A stretch of 64,000 nucleotides of DNA from Calamus simplicifolius (lineage: Eukaryota > Streptophyta > Magnoliopsida > Arecales > Arecaceae), in NCBI GenBank assembly GCA_900491605.1, contig UESW01001607.1, forward strand, positions 497,301 through 561,300, written 5' to 3'. Both the position numbers and the translations under genes were made by a program. Positions 55,493-64,000 of this stretch are shown here, one piece after another (position 1 is the stretch's first letter; each line of letters opens with the position of its first letter). The notes beneath the pieces are model-generated. The model did no database searches. It was not told where the DNA came from and was given only the letters and a program-made list of their open reading frames with translations.

Positions 55493-56060
55493 TACTACTA
55501 CAAATAGTTAAATAGACTACATCTAAAAAATGCAGTTTTTATATATAGACTACGTTTTCTAAACCATTGTCTAAGTGAGTGTAGTTAAAAGTACGACCAT
55601 AGTTAAAGTCCTTCTTTTAGACTATGTTTTTATAGACGCAGTTAAAAGTCAAAAAAATAGTCTTTAAATACATTTAGACTACATTTTTATCAGAAACTAG
55701 TTAAAAATTAAAAAAACGTAGTCTTTAAATACATTTAGACTACATTTTTATCAGAAACTATAGTTAAAAGTCAAAAAATATATACATTTAGACTACGTTT
55801 TTATCAGAAAATATAGTTAAAAATCAAAAAAACACAGTTTTTAAATACATTTATACTACATTTTTATCAGAAACTATAGTTAAAAGTAGAAAAATGTAAT
55901 CTTTAAATACATTTAGACTACGTTTTTATCAGAAGCTGTAGTTAAAAATCAAAAAACGTAGTCTTTAAATACATTTAGACTACTTTTTCATTGGAAAACG
56001 TAGTCTATTATGTACATTTAGACTACGTTTTTATATTGAAAACATAGTATCCAATCCTGT
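55493..56060 (+). mobile_element. CACTA-like left end with ~64-bp subterminal tandem array
   Basis: The block starts TACTACTACAAATAGTTAAA at 55493, one base from a CACTACTACAAAT terminal repeat. A unit with TAGACTACGTTTTTATCAGA, AACTATAGTTAAAAGTCAAA and ACGTAGTCTTTAAATACATT then recurs about six times to 56040. TAGACTACG and CGTAGTCTA are inverted copies of one motif, as in CACTA subterminal regions. The element would extend to the right; no matching right end is visible before gypsy-2. Confidence 0.55.
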
Positions 56061-56531
56061 TATACAAACATATACTTTCAATTTCAAAAAAAATCCTAAA
56101 AATATTGAATTGAAATATCCAATACCGTCATACAAACATATACTTTCAATTCCAAAAATCCTCAAATACGTTGAATTGAAATATCCAATACTGTCATACA
56201 AACATCTATAACATTTTCAGATAATCCAAACTTCAATAAACGTTTCCATAATATTTCTTCAAATGAAACCTTGCAAGTACTCGACCCATTCTCCGCGCAT
56301 AATATCGATATCTTTTTGTTTATAAATTTTTTTCTCACCAAACTGCATATATACATAAGTTACTTAGAAAAAGAGCACTAAATAATACATGACATAAAAA
56401 TCTAAAACCATATAAAGTACACTTATATGAATCATGTACGCAATAATAACCTACCTTTTCATTAGTTAAAATGATATGATTCTCAATGTTCTCCTTCATA
56501 TACATGATGATATAAAAGGAGAGAGGCATAC
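56061..56531. other. spacer between CACTA-like array and KAT fragment
   Basis: A ~60-bp segment with ACAAACATATACTTTCAATT is duplicated at about 56065-56160. No further coding sequence is recognised. Confidence 0.4.
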
Positions 56532-57126
56532 TTTGGTATCTATTGACCTTCCTAATTAGCTGAATTTGCAGTCATAGACTCTAACCTGGCACCAATGCCT
56601 GCATGGGTAAATTAAATTTAGCATGCTGCATAGGAAAATTTAGCGACAAATAAAGAAAAGGCATAAACTTACCAATGTCATAAAACCCAGCTTTAATAGA
56701 AGCAGCACCATCAGCAACTTACCAATGTCACAGTTCTAAGAGGCACAGTTTCTGGAGGATCCATAAAATTTTTTTATCCTGCTGGGTGTAACAAAAGGAG
56801 TTAAATTCATATCAAACAAGGAAATGTAAAGTACCAGGAAAACCAGCATAGAATGCAGCCATCCTGAACTCAGTTGCTCTTTGAGAGACTGGATGGTGCC
56901 TATTAGAATATCACCGACTTCACTTGGATTCAGTCTAGTCTTGTCTAACAATGCTTGTTATTACACAAGAATAAATAAATGCTAAATAAGATGCTACTTG
57001 TTGCCAAATCATGTGGCAGTAAAAAGTTGAAAAAAATAAACCTTAAGAACAACTACTAGCAGGTCCTCAGGATGTGCATCCTTAAATCCTCCCCATTTGG
57101 ATTTGGGGATCGGAGTTCGATATGCA
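56532..57126 (-). pseudogene. 3-ketoacyl-CoA thiolase (peroxisomal KAT/PED1-type) gene fragment, four exons
   Basis: Exons on the minus strand: 57126-57042 AYRTPIPKSKWGGFKDAHPE + DLLVVVLK; 56953-56835 LLDKTRLNPSEVGDILIGT, then after a frame slip SQRATEFRMAAFYAGFP; 56751-56673 ETVPLRTV, a filler, then VADGAASIKAGFYDIG; 56598-56532 GIGARLESMTANSAN, where TAG replaces tryptophan and another stop follows. Splice sites are kept (CCTG/GT joined to CAG/AA restores PET). The thiolase performs the last step of fatty-acid beta-oxidation in peroxisomes. The QCSSGLQ block with the catalytic cysteine is deleted. The fragment lacks both gene ends and lies just inside a CACTA-like terminus. Confidence 0.87.
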
Positions 57127-58469
57127 CTATACCATATGGCAAGAGAATAAAAATTAGCTATCATTGCACTTGTAAGATAATGCTGAACATAATAAATCAT
57201 TGAAGTTGCAATGTTTTAGTGTAACCATACCGTGCCAACATTTGATCAACATAATAAGAATAATGTAAACTAAATCAAAAGAAGCTTACCAAACAAATCT
57301 TTACTTTGTTTTGATAGAAGGAAGATCACCTTGCTCTGTTTTTCTGCTTCCTTCTGTGTCCTCTGATTCGGTTGTCTCCTAGTACTTCAAATTCATTTCA
57401 GTACTGATCATGAGCAATTGCTGAGGGTAGTGCAAATCAAATAGCATTAACTACAGTTAACCATTTGCAGCATTCAAAGCTTGGGACAACCAGTTCTCTC
57501 AATTTAATTGTTGTTTTTCTTGTCATGAAATAAACTACAACATACTAGAAAAGGGAGCTGCAATATAATCTTTAACAGGGTTTGCCTTGAATAGTAACTA
57601 TAGGCATCCACTTTTTCCCTGAGAAGAGATCAAGCAAGCCAATTGCATCAACTTAAAAGCAAGCCAATTGGGAGTTCAATATCGCTCACATTTTCTTATA
57701 TCTGAAAGAGATTTTAAGACTTTCCTGGCTATAACACTGATTCACAGTTACAGTATCAGCAAAACTGGATGCCATTTGATAGAGAACTTACATCAGATCA
57801 GGTGCAGAAAGCATTTTCATGAACCACTAGAAGGCCTGTAGCAAGCATAAAATCTGTTTCCAGAAAACAAGAAATATATCCACTCATCAAACCTATGTGC
57901 ACTATTGCATACTTCCTACATTCCGATGTTTGGAATGTGGACATGCACATCCATGGATGTAACATCTATCATGTGCATTTTATCATATATGAAAAACAAG
58001 AACTATTCGGATTCATCAACATCCAAAATCAATGATTATTCAAAATTACCTGAGAAAAATTAAAATCTTTCAAACGTGAGTTTCCCTTTTTTCTGTTAAT
58101 AAAACTTGAGCTTTGCTTGATTTCCTTACTGCAGTTCACTAGATTGAGAGATGCACATCTATGACTGATATATACCATTTTGTTTACTCCTGATTCAGCC
58201 TGCTACTTAGACATTAAAACTACATCAATTTATCATAACATACGTACAAGCAGTACGTCAATAGCAAAACTTTTTTTTAAAAAAAAATTAGGTAGTAAAG
58301 AAACGGGCACAACAGCTACAAAAATCTTGCTATTATCAAAACATCACAAATCCGTACAATAGTGCCAAGATTTTTATTTAAAAAAAAAAGAAAAAAAAAT
58401 CCTAAAACTAAGCAAACCGACCATCAAGAGCCTAAAACATGGAACCTTGAAATCTCAGTATTTAACCGC
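57127..58469. other. unassigned AT-rich region
   Basis: No gene, RNA or terminal repeat is recognised. The first part may be KAT intron; I could not find the upstream KAT exon. A-runs occur at 58269-58288 and 58380-58399. Confidence 0.4.
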
Positions 58470-59613
58470 TGTCGGAAAAATGATGTGACAACAGTCATAA
58501 ATTCAGGATTCCCCTGATAAGGGGTAAAAATGCATTAATGTTTGTGCAATCCAAGACATCGAGCTAAGGCTAGCCCATACACCCTGTCGCATAGCTGTCA
58601 CATCCGGAAGGCAGCAATGAGTAGGCTATCCCCTCCAAACTGCTTTCGTGTAACAGTTAGCCGAGCTATTATTATACCTCGGCTGATCGAGCTGTTATCA
58701 GTTGGTCGAGCTATTATTATACCTCGGCTGATCGAGCTATTATCAGTTGGCCGAGCTATTATTATACCTCGGTTGATCAAGCTATTATCATACCCCACAG
58801 ACCGAGCTATCACCACCGAACCATCCTGCGCTTTGGTAGGCCGGACCTCATTATACCTCGGATAGCCGAGCCATTCTGTGTCTCAAGAAGGCCGAGCTAT
58901 CCCATACCTCGGATAGCCGAGCCATTCTGTGTCTCAAGAAGGCCGAACTATCCCATACCTCGATAAATTGAGTCTCATCATACTTCGGCAGATTCAGCCG
59001 TCTTTATACCTCGGCCCGACCGAGGTACTCAAGCGCCTCTGCGGAATACACTTAAATTAACAAGATTTCAAATAGAAAATCATGCCAACGCTACCAGAAA
59101 TGGCTTAGAGCCTATCTAGTCGCTGAATCTTGAAGCACCGTCTGCTCTTCCTGGTCGTTGATCCTCTAACCAACCGAATACGGATCCTACCAGCCCTGTA
59201 ACAGCTTGATTCGAATCAGTTTCGAATCCCAACAACTTTCAGACCCTCTGTGACATGCCCAAGGAATCAGGTGATCACCTATAAATATCACAGCCTCAGA
59301 TCCCCTCAGGTATGGCATTCTGCACACTCAAGACGCCTCTCTTCCACTCACTCTCACTCTCAGTAAAATTCCATTAGAGCTCAGACAGAACTCCTAGCAC
59401 CACCCTTAGAGAAACTCTTCCTCAGGGATCCTTCTCCCCATTGTCTACTTGCTGTGAATCTCCACTGACTTGGGCGTCGAAGGGTCTTCCGCAGAGGGCA
59501 TCCCCCCAAACCGCCCTCTGCTCGAGGACTGTTTTGCAGGTCTCAGTCAGGAGTTGAGCCCAGATTCGAAGCCCCAAAGCATCGGAGTCGAAGAACGGAT
59601 TTCCGTGGCAACA
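58470..59613 (+). repeat. 5' LTR of gypsy-2 with U3 tandem repeats and TATA box
   Basis: It begins TGTCGGAAAAATGATGTGAC at 58470 and ends CCGTGGCAACA at 59613, followed by GATTGGCGC. U3 holds a tandem block at 58655-58990 of CCGAGCTATTATTATACCTC + GG units with TCAGTTGG spacers. CTATAAATATC at 59279-59289 is a good TATA box. Boundaries rest on TG..CA and the primer position because the 3' LTR is outside the window. Confidence 0.7.
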
Positions 59614-59695
59614 GATTGGCGCTAGAGGAAGGGTCGCAAGTCCCGTAAACTTGTATTCTAGGAGACAAGGATCCAGATCGAAGAAAAATTCTCTA

Positions 59696-61016
59696 ATGGC
59701 CAATCGGAAGAGAGCCGCCTCTGAGGCTCAGGGTCAGGCTGCATCTCAGAGGCCTGATCCAACCAACGACGTGGATCCCTTGCTACCGCCACCAGCTGAA
59801 ACCCCTTCACGTCAGCTCCGGAGGTGACCCTAGACCAGTTCGCCGCTCTGGTTCAGCAGGTCCAAGCCTGACCCAGCTTGTTCAAGGAGCTCAAAGGGTT
59901 TCCCACCCAGCGGCTCCTGTTCCACCACTTCATGAAGAAGAGGCCACCCCCGTTCCTCCAATAACTCTTCCCTCTAATCCGCTCGGGGCAGCGGATTACT
60001 TTCACCAACCTGCAAGGGCGAAGCCCATGCCCCATCAGGCCAGAGGAGGGAACCCGCTCAGATCCCGACGGGCTGGCTCCCACTCCCCAGTGTCTTCCCA
60101 AGATTCGACACCGCTGCCGCCATCCCATCGCCCGATCCCTCCTGTCACTCTGGATGAAGGAATCAGGCAGCAGATGCAGGAGATGCGACGGGAATGGCGT
60201 CAGGAGTTAGACGCCGTCAGGCAGGCTCCTCTGTCCCAGCCGAAGACGGATCAGGGCATCCCCTTCACCGAGAGAATCATGAGGGAAGTGATTCCCCCTC
60301 ATATCAAGCTCCCTACTATCTAGCCCCACCAAGGATCTACTAATCCCGATGACCACCTCTGTAGCTTCAAGTCCATCATGATGTTCCATGGAGCATCAAA
60401 TGCGATTCTATGCCGTGCTTTCCCCTCTACCCTTAGAGGGTCTGCTCGAACCTGGTTCAACAGCCTGAAGCCAGGTTCTATTGATTCTTTTGATGAGCTG
60501 AGCTATCTGTTTATCAGCCAGTTCGTCAGCAGTCATCGTCACCAGTGGAGATCTAATTCCCTCTCAGAAGTTAAGCAAAGAGAGGGGGAATCCCTGAAGA
60601 ACTACCTCGGTCGTTTCAACACGGCCCTGCTAGAAGTCGACCACCTCAATCATGAGGTGGCCATGTCCGCATTGGCCAGAGGGGTATCAAAGGCGGGAGA
60701 CTTTTATTTGGCCCTGGAGGTCAACTACCCGAAGAGCCTTTCGGACATGATGTCTCTGGCAGACAAGTACGCCAGAGTCAAGGAGTCGAGAAGGTCGGCT
60801 CAGTCCGAGCAGCAGAAGAAGGAGGTGAAAAGCTTAGACAAGCATCGAGCCTATCGCCACGCAAGCCCACCTCGCCGCCATGGAGCCCCTCCGCCCCGCC
60901 TCGAGACCGGACCTGGAGCCCAGCTCGAAGGTTCAACGCTATACCCCTCTCTCTGCACCAAGGGCGCAGATTCTGATGGAGATCGAGCACCAGATTCCTC
61001 GGCCTCCTGTCCCTGA
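59696..61016 (+). pseudogene. gypsy-2 gag
   Basis: The likely start is 59696 (MANRKRAASEAQGQAASQRP), with a stop near 59825. The frame at 60027-60323 has QARGGNPLRSRRAGS and QQMQEMRREWRQELDAVRQA and ends in a TAG after HIKLPTI. The gag core at 60378-61016 has AFPSTLRGSARTWFNSLKPG, LFISQFVSSHRHQWRSNSLS and LKNYLGRFNTALLEVDHLNH. A cysteine-histidine-like end (KYCRFH, then DTEECWQL) appears in another frame near 61040-61095. Confidence 0.88.
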
Positions 61017-61240
61017 GGTAACGGGGTTCGAGGGACATGACCAAGTACTGTCGCTTCCACTGAGACCACGGGGATGATACCGAAGAGTGCTGGCAGCTCC
61101 GGAATGAAATCGAGCGTCTAATCCGACGGGGCAGATTAGACCGATTCAGAGGGCCACCTGAGCCAGCGAATGAGGGAGGTCGTCAACCTGAACCTTGCCA
61201 GCTTCCTCCATCAAATTCCCCAGTCATTGGCAATGTCAAC

Positions 61241-61900
61241 GTGATAGCGGCGATCGACTCTAGGCCGAGTGAGGAGGAAAATCTGCCGAAGAGGGCTCAA
61301 ATCGATGAGCTTGCTTTCTCTGATGAAGACCTGCGGGAGGTACAGTGCCCCCACGATGATGCTCTGGTTGTATCTTTGAATATGAACAACTATGATGTAC
61401 ACCGCATTTTAATTGATAGCAGAAGCTCCGTTAATGTTTTGTACTTCGATCCTTTGTGAGACTGAAATTCTGGGCGAAAACCTCCGAGCCGTGGAATCCA
61501 CTCTAGTGGGTTTCACGGGCGATCTATAACCCTTGAGGGAGTCATTACTCTGACGGTCCAAGCCGGCACCTGGCCTCGCGTAGCCACTACGCTCATGGAT
61601 TTCCTTGTGACTAAGCTTCGGTCCCCCTACAATGCCATCCTCGGCAGGCCGGGGCAGATATCCCTCAAGGCCATCATTTCTATTCCCCATCTTGTCATGA
61701 AATTCCTCATCGAATGGGGAGTAGGGGTTGTTCGGGGTAGCCAGATTATTGCTCGGCATTGCTTTGTCGCCGACTTGCAGTCCAGGAAGCCCGAGGTGGA
61801 TGGGCTAGATGCTCGTGAAGACTTTGCTGAGCAGCGAGGAGAACCAACCGAGGAACTGGAGGAAGTGCCGCTGGATGAAGCTTGGCCCGACGAACCATAA
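61241..61900 (+). pseudogene. gypsy-2 protease
   Basis: The retropepsin active site is at 61405-61455: HRILIDSRSSVNVLYFDPL. The family has DSGSS or DTGSS, so the essential glycine is an arginine here. A stop follows at 61456. The C-terminal part, MDFLVTKLRSPYNAILGRPG, is in another frame (61595-61900). The enzyme would cleave the polyprotein; this copy cannot. Confidence 0.85.
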
Positions 61901-62047
61901 GGATCGGGTCATAGCTAAAGGGAAAGCTTCGGCAAGACTTAATCAATTTCCTTCGGAAGAATGCCGATGTGTTCGCCTGGTCTGCTCAGATATGCCAGGG
62001 ATTAGTCCAGATGTCTTAGTCCATCACCTCAGCGTGGACGAGACATT

Positions 62048-63107
62048 TTGACCAGTCAAACAGAAGAAAAGAAGCTTTGTCCCCGAGTATCAGAAAGCTA
62101 TCGAGGAAGAGGTGGACAAGCTCATCAAAGCCAACTTTATCGGGAGGTCAATTACCCCGACTGGTTGGCAAATGTCATCATGGTGAAAAAGTCAAATGGC
62201 AAGTGGAGGATCTGCATCGACTTCACCGACCTCAATAAAGCATGCCCGAAGGACAGTTTTCCTCTCCCTCGGATTGACCAACTCGTAGATGCGACATCGG
62301 GCCATCAGATGCTGACTTTCATGGATGCCTATTCGGGGTACAACCAAATCCAAATGGCGCCCGAAGATGAGGAAAAGACAGCCTTCATCACCGACCGAGG
62401 TATCTATTGCTACCGAGTTATGCCTTTTGGTCTGAAAAATGCAGGTGCCACTTACCAAAGGCTGGTCAACAAAATCTTCAAGGAGCAAATCGGTCGGAAC
62501 ATGGAGGTGTATATTGATGATATGCTGGTGAAGAGCAAGGAAGTGCCCCACCATGTGGAGGACCTTGCGAAAAGCTTCGCAATGCTCCAGAAGTACTAGA
62601 TGAAGCTCAATCCAACTAAATGTGCCTTCGGAGTTAATTCCGGCAAGTTCCTGGGCTTCATGGTTTCACAGCGGAGAATTAAAGCAAACCCCAAAAGATC
62701 CAAGCCCTGCAGCAAATGATCTCTTCGGTCTCGGTCAAGGAAGTGCAGCGTCTCACTGGGAGGATAGCGGCCCTCAGCCGCTTCATTGCTCGATCGCCGA
62801 GAAATGCCTCCCCTTCTTCAAAGCTCTCCGGTCAGCGAAGAATTTCCAGTGGACCTCGGATTGCCAGAAGTCCTTCGAAGATCTTAAAAGATACCTCGGC
62901 TCATCATCTCTCCTTAGCAGTCCGAAGCAAGGAGAGACGCTGAGTTTGTATTTGGCGGTTTCTGAGAGTGCCATTGGCTCAGTGCTGGTCAAGGAGGATA
63001 ACAACGTTCAGAGGCCGATCTATTATGTCAGCAAATTGCTCAGGGATGTCGAGACAAGGTATACCCGGGTCGAGAAGGTGGTCTTGGCCCTGGTGATATC
63101 AGTCTGA
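62048..63107 (+). pseudogene. gypsy-2 reverse transcriptase and RNase H
   Basis: From 62150: YPDWLANVIMVKKSNGKWRI, CIDFTDLNKACPKDSFPLPR, AYSGYNQIQMAPEDEEKTAF and RVMPFGLKNAGATYQRLVNK, with the catalytic motif intact in MEVYIDDMLVKSK. A TAG at 62597-62599 then stops it. RNase H follows in 62622-63107 with the block YYVSKLLRDVETRYTRVEKV. A frame change lies near 62690-62800. Confidence 0.92.
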
Positions 63108-63228
63108 AAACTGCGGCCATATTTTCAGGCACATACGTGGCGGTTCTGACCGACCAACCCATCAGATCTATCATCCATCGCCGAGGCCTTGGGAAGGATG
63201 ACCAAGTGGGCCGTGGAGCTGAGCGAGC

Positions 63229-63999
63229 ATGACATTAAATATTATCCTCGTCCAGCCATTAAAGCCAAGTCCTGGCGATTTCCTCCTGGAGTGTACCATG
63301 CCCGAGGATGGCTCTACCTCAGGTTTCCCTGAACAACCGAAGCTCAACGCTCTGTGGTTACTTCACGCGATGGATCCTCTAGTGCGAGCGGATCTGGCAC
63401 GGGTCTTGTCATCACTAGTCCAGAAGGAGCGACGTTTGAGTATGGCATCCATTTCTCCTTCCCAACTTCCAACAATGAGGCAGAGTATGAGGCCCTAATT
63501 GCCGGACTCCACATCGCTCGGGAGCTCAAAGTCGAGAAGCTAAACGCTTACACTGACTCCCAATTGGTGGCAGGCCAAGTACGAGGAGAATTCGAAGCCC
63601 GAGAACCGAATATGGTTCGGTATTTGCAAAAGGTGCATGATTTGTTATCCCATTTCACTAAATTTGAAATTATTCAGATACCAAGGGCAGGAAATGCACG
63701 CACCAACCTCTTATCTCGCCTAACAACTGCGGACTCAATGGACCTTGAGCGAAAATTTCATTTGGAGGTCCTGGAAAAATCTAGCATCGCTGATTCTAAT
63801 CAGATGATGCAAGTCGACACCAAGCCATCTTGGGTGGATCCCATATATAAATATCTCAAAGAAGGGCTACTACCTGCCGACCGAAAAGAGGCAAGGAAAC
63901 TGAAGATGCAATCCTCCCATTATGTCTTGATTGATGATCGACTATACAAACGGTCCTTCTCTATGCCACTGCTTAAATGCCTCCGACCTTCGGAGGCTG
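63229..63999 (+). pseudogene. gypsy-2 second RNase H and start of integrase, incomplete
   Basis: After short out-of-frame pieces, a frame from about 63502 reads KVEKLNAYTDSQLVAGQVRG, EFEAREPNMVRYLQKVHDLL, FEIIQIPRAGNARTNLLSRL and later YVLIDDRLYKRSFSMPLLKC, the lead-in to the integrase zinc domain. The window ends here at LRPSEA. Confidence 0.85.
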
Positions 64000-64000
64000 A

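Larger units (their letters stand above)
58470..63999 (+). mobile_element. Ty3/gypsy retrotransposon 2 (Tat-type), right end cut by window
   Basis: Left to right: 5' LTR (58470-59613), a primer region with GATTGGCGC, gag (59696-61016), protease (61241-61900), RT and RNase H (62048-63107) and a second RNase H (63502 on), then sequence leading to integrase at the window edge. The extra RNase H (YTDSQLVAGQVRGEFEARE) marks the Tat group, as in gypsy-1. Codon and base composition are GC-rich compared with the copia elements. Stops and frame changes occur in gag, protease and RT. Confidence 0.88.

Overview
This window is repeat-rich plant nuclear DNA. It is almost entirely transposable elements and contains no intact host gene. 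The element families (plant CACTA/En-Spm with TNP2 and Transposase_24 genes, Ty1/copia, Tat-type Ty3/gypsy with a second RNase H, an RTE-type LINE and a TRIM) and the plant-type gene remnants indicate a flowering plant. GC-rich 5'UTR-like sequence hints at a monocot, but the species cannot be fixed from sequence alone.

Layout. 1-4540: decayed copia (+) with a 3' LTR. 5385-5706: end of a CACTA element. 6241-13790: CACTA-A (-), with a TNP2 gene, a GC-rich first exon and a long 5' array of palindromic subterminal repeats. 13815-15004: an ~85-bp GATC-rich satellite that abuts an ambiguous base (N at 15005). 15006-18991: CACTA-B (+), with a TNP2 3' part, a Transposase_24 gene, an antisense piece of a CASTOR/POLLUX ion-channel gene, then subterminal repeats and a TIR. 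19360-20070: copia LTR remnant. 20400-27085: Ty3/gypsy-1 (-), inserted in the TNP2 gene of CACTA-C (27086-31754, +). 32838-41383: an intron-containing fragment of a PRMT5 gene (-), with a complete copia (33204-39655, TSD TAGGT) in an intron and a TRIM (40449-41070, TSD TAAGG) in an exon. 41750-50791: the 3' half of a PDX2 gene (+), whose intron holds another complete copia (42450-47717, TSD ATATC) and an RTE LINE. 51795-54974: an internally deleted copia. 55493-56060: a CACTA-like subterminal array followed by a 3-ketoacyl-CoA thiolase gene fragment (-, 56532-57126). 58470-63999: Ty3/gypsy-2 (+), cut by the window end.

The most interesting signal is a set of four unrelated plant gene fragments (CASTOR/POLLUX, PRMT5, PDX2, KAT). 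All keep introns and all are broken by frameshifts, stops or insertions. At least one lies inside a CACTA element directly next to its terminal repeats, and another lies just inside a CACTA-like end. PRMT5 and PDX2 fragments abut head-to-head, each lacking its 5' exons. This pattern fits DNA-level gene-fragment capture (transduplication) by CACTA-type elements, followed by nested retrotransposon insertion and decay by C-to-T type mutation.
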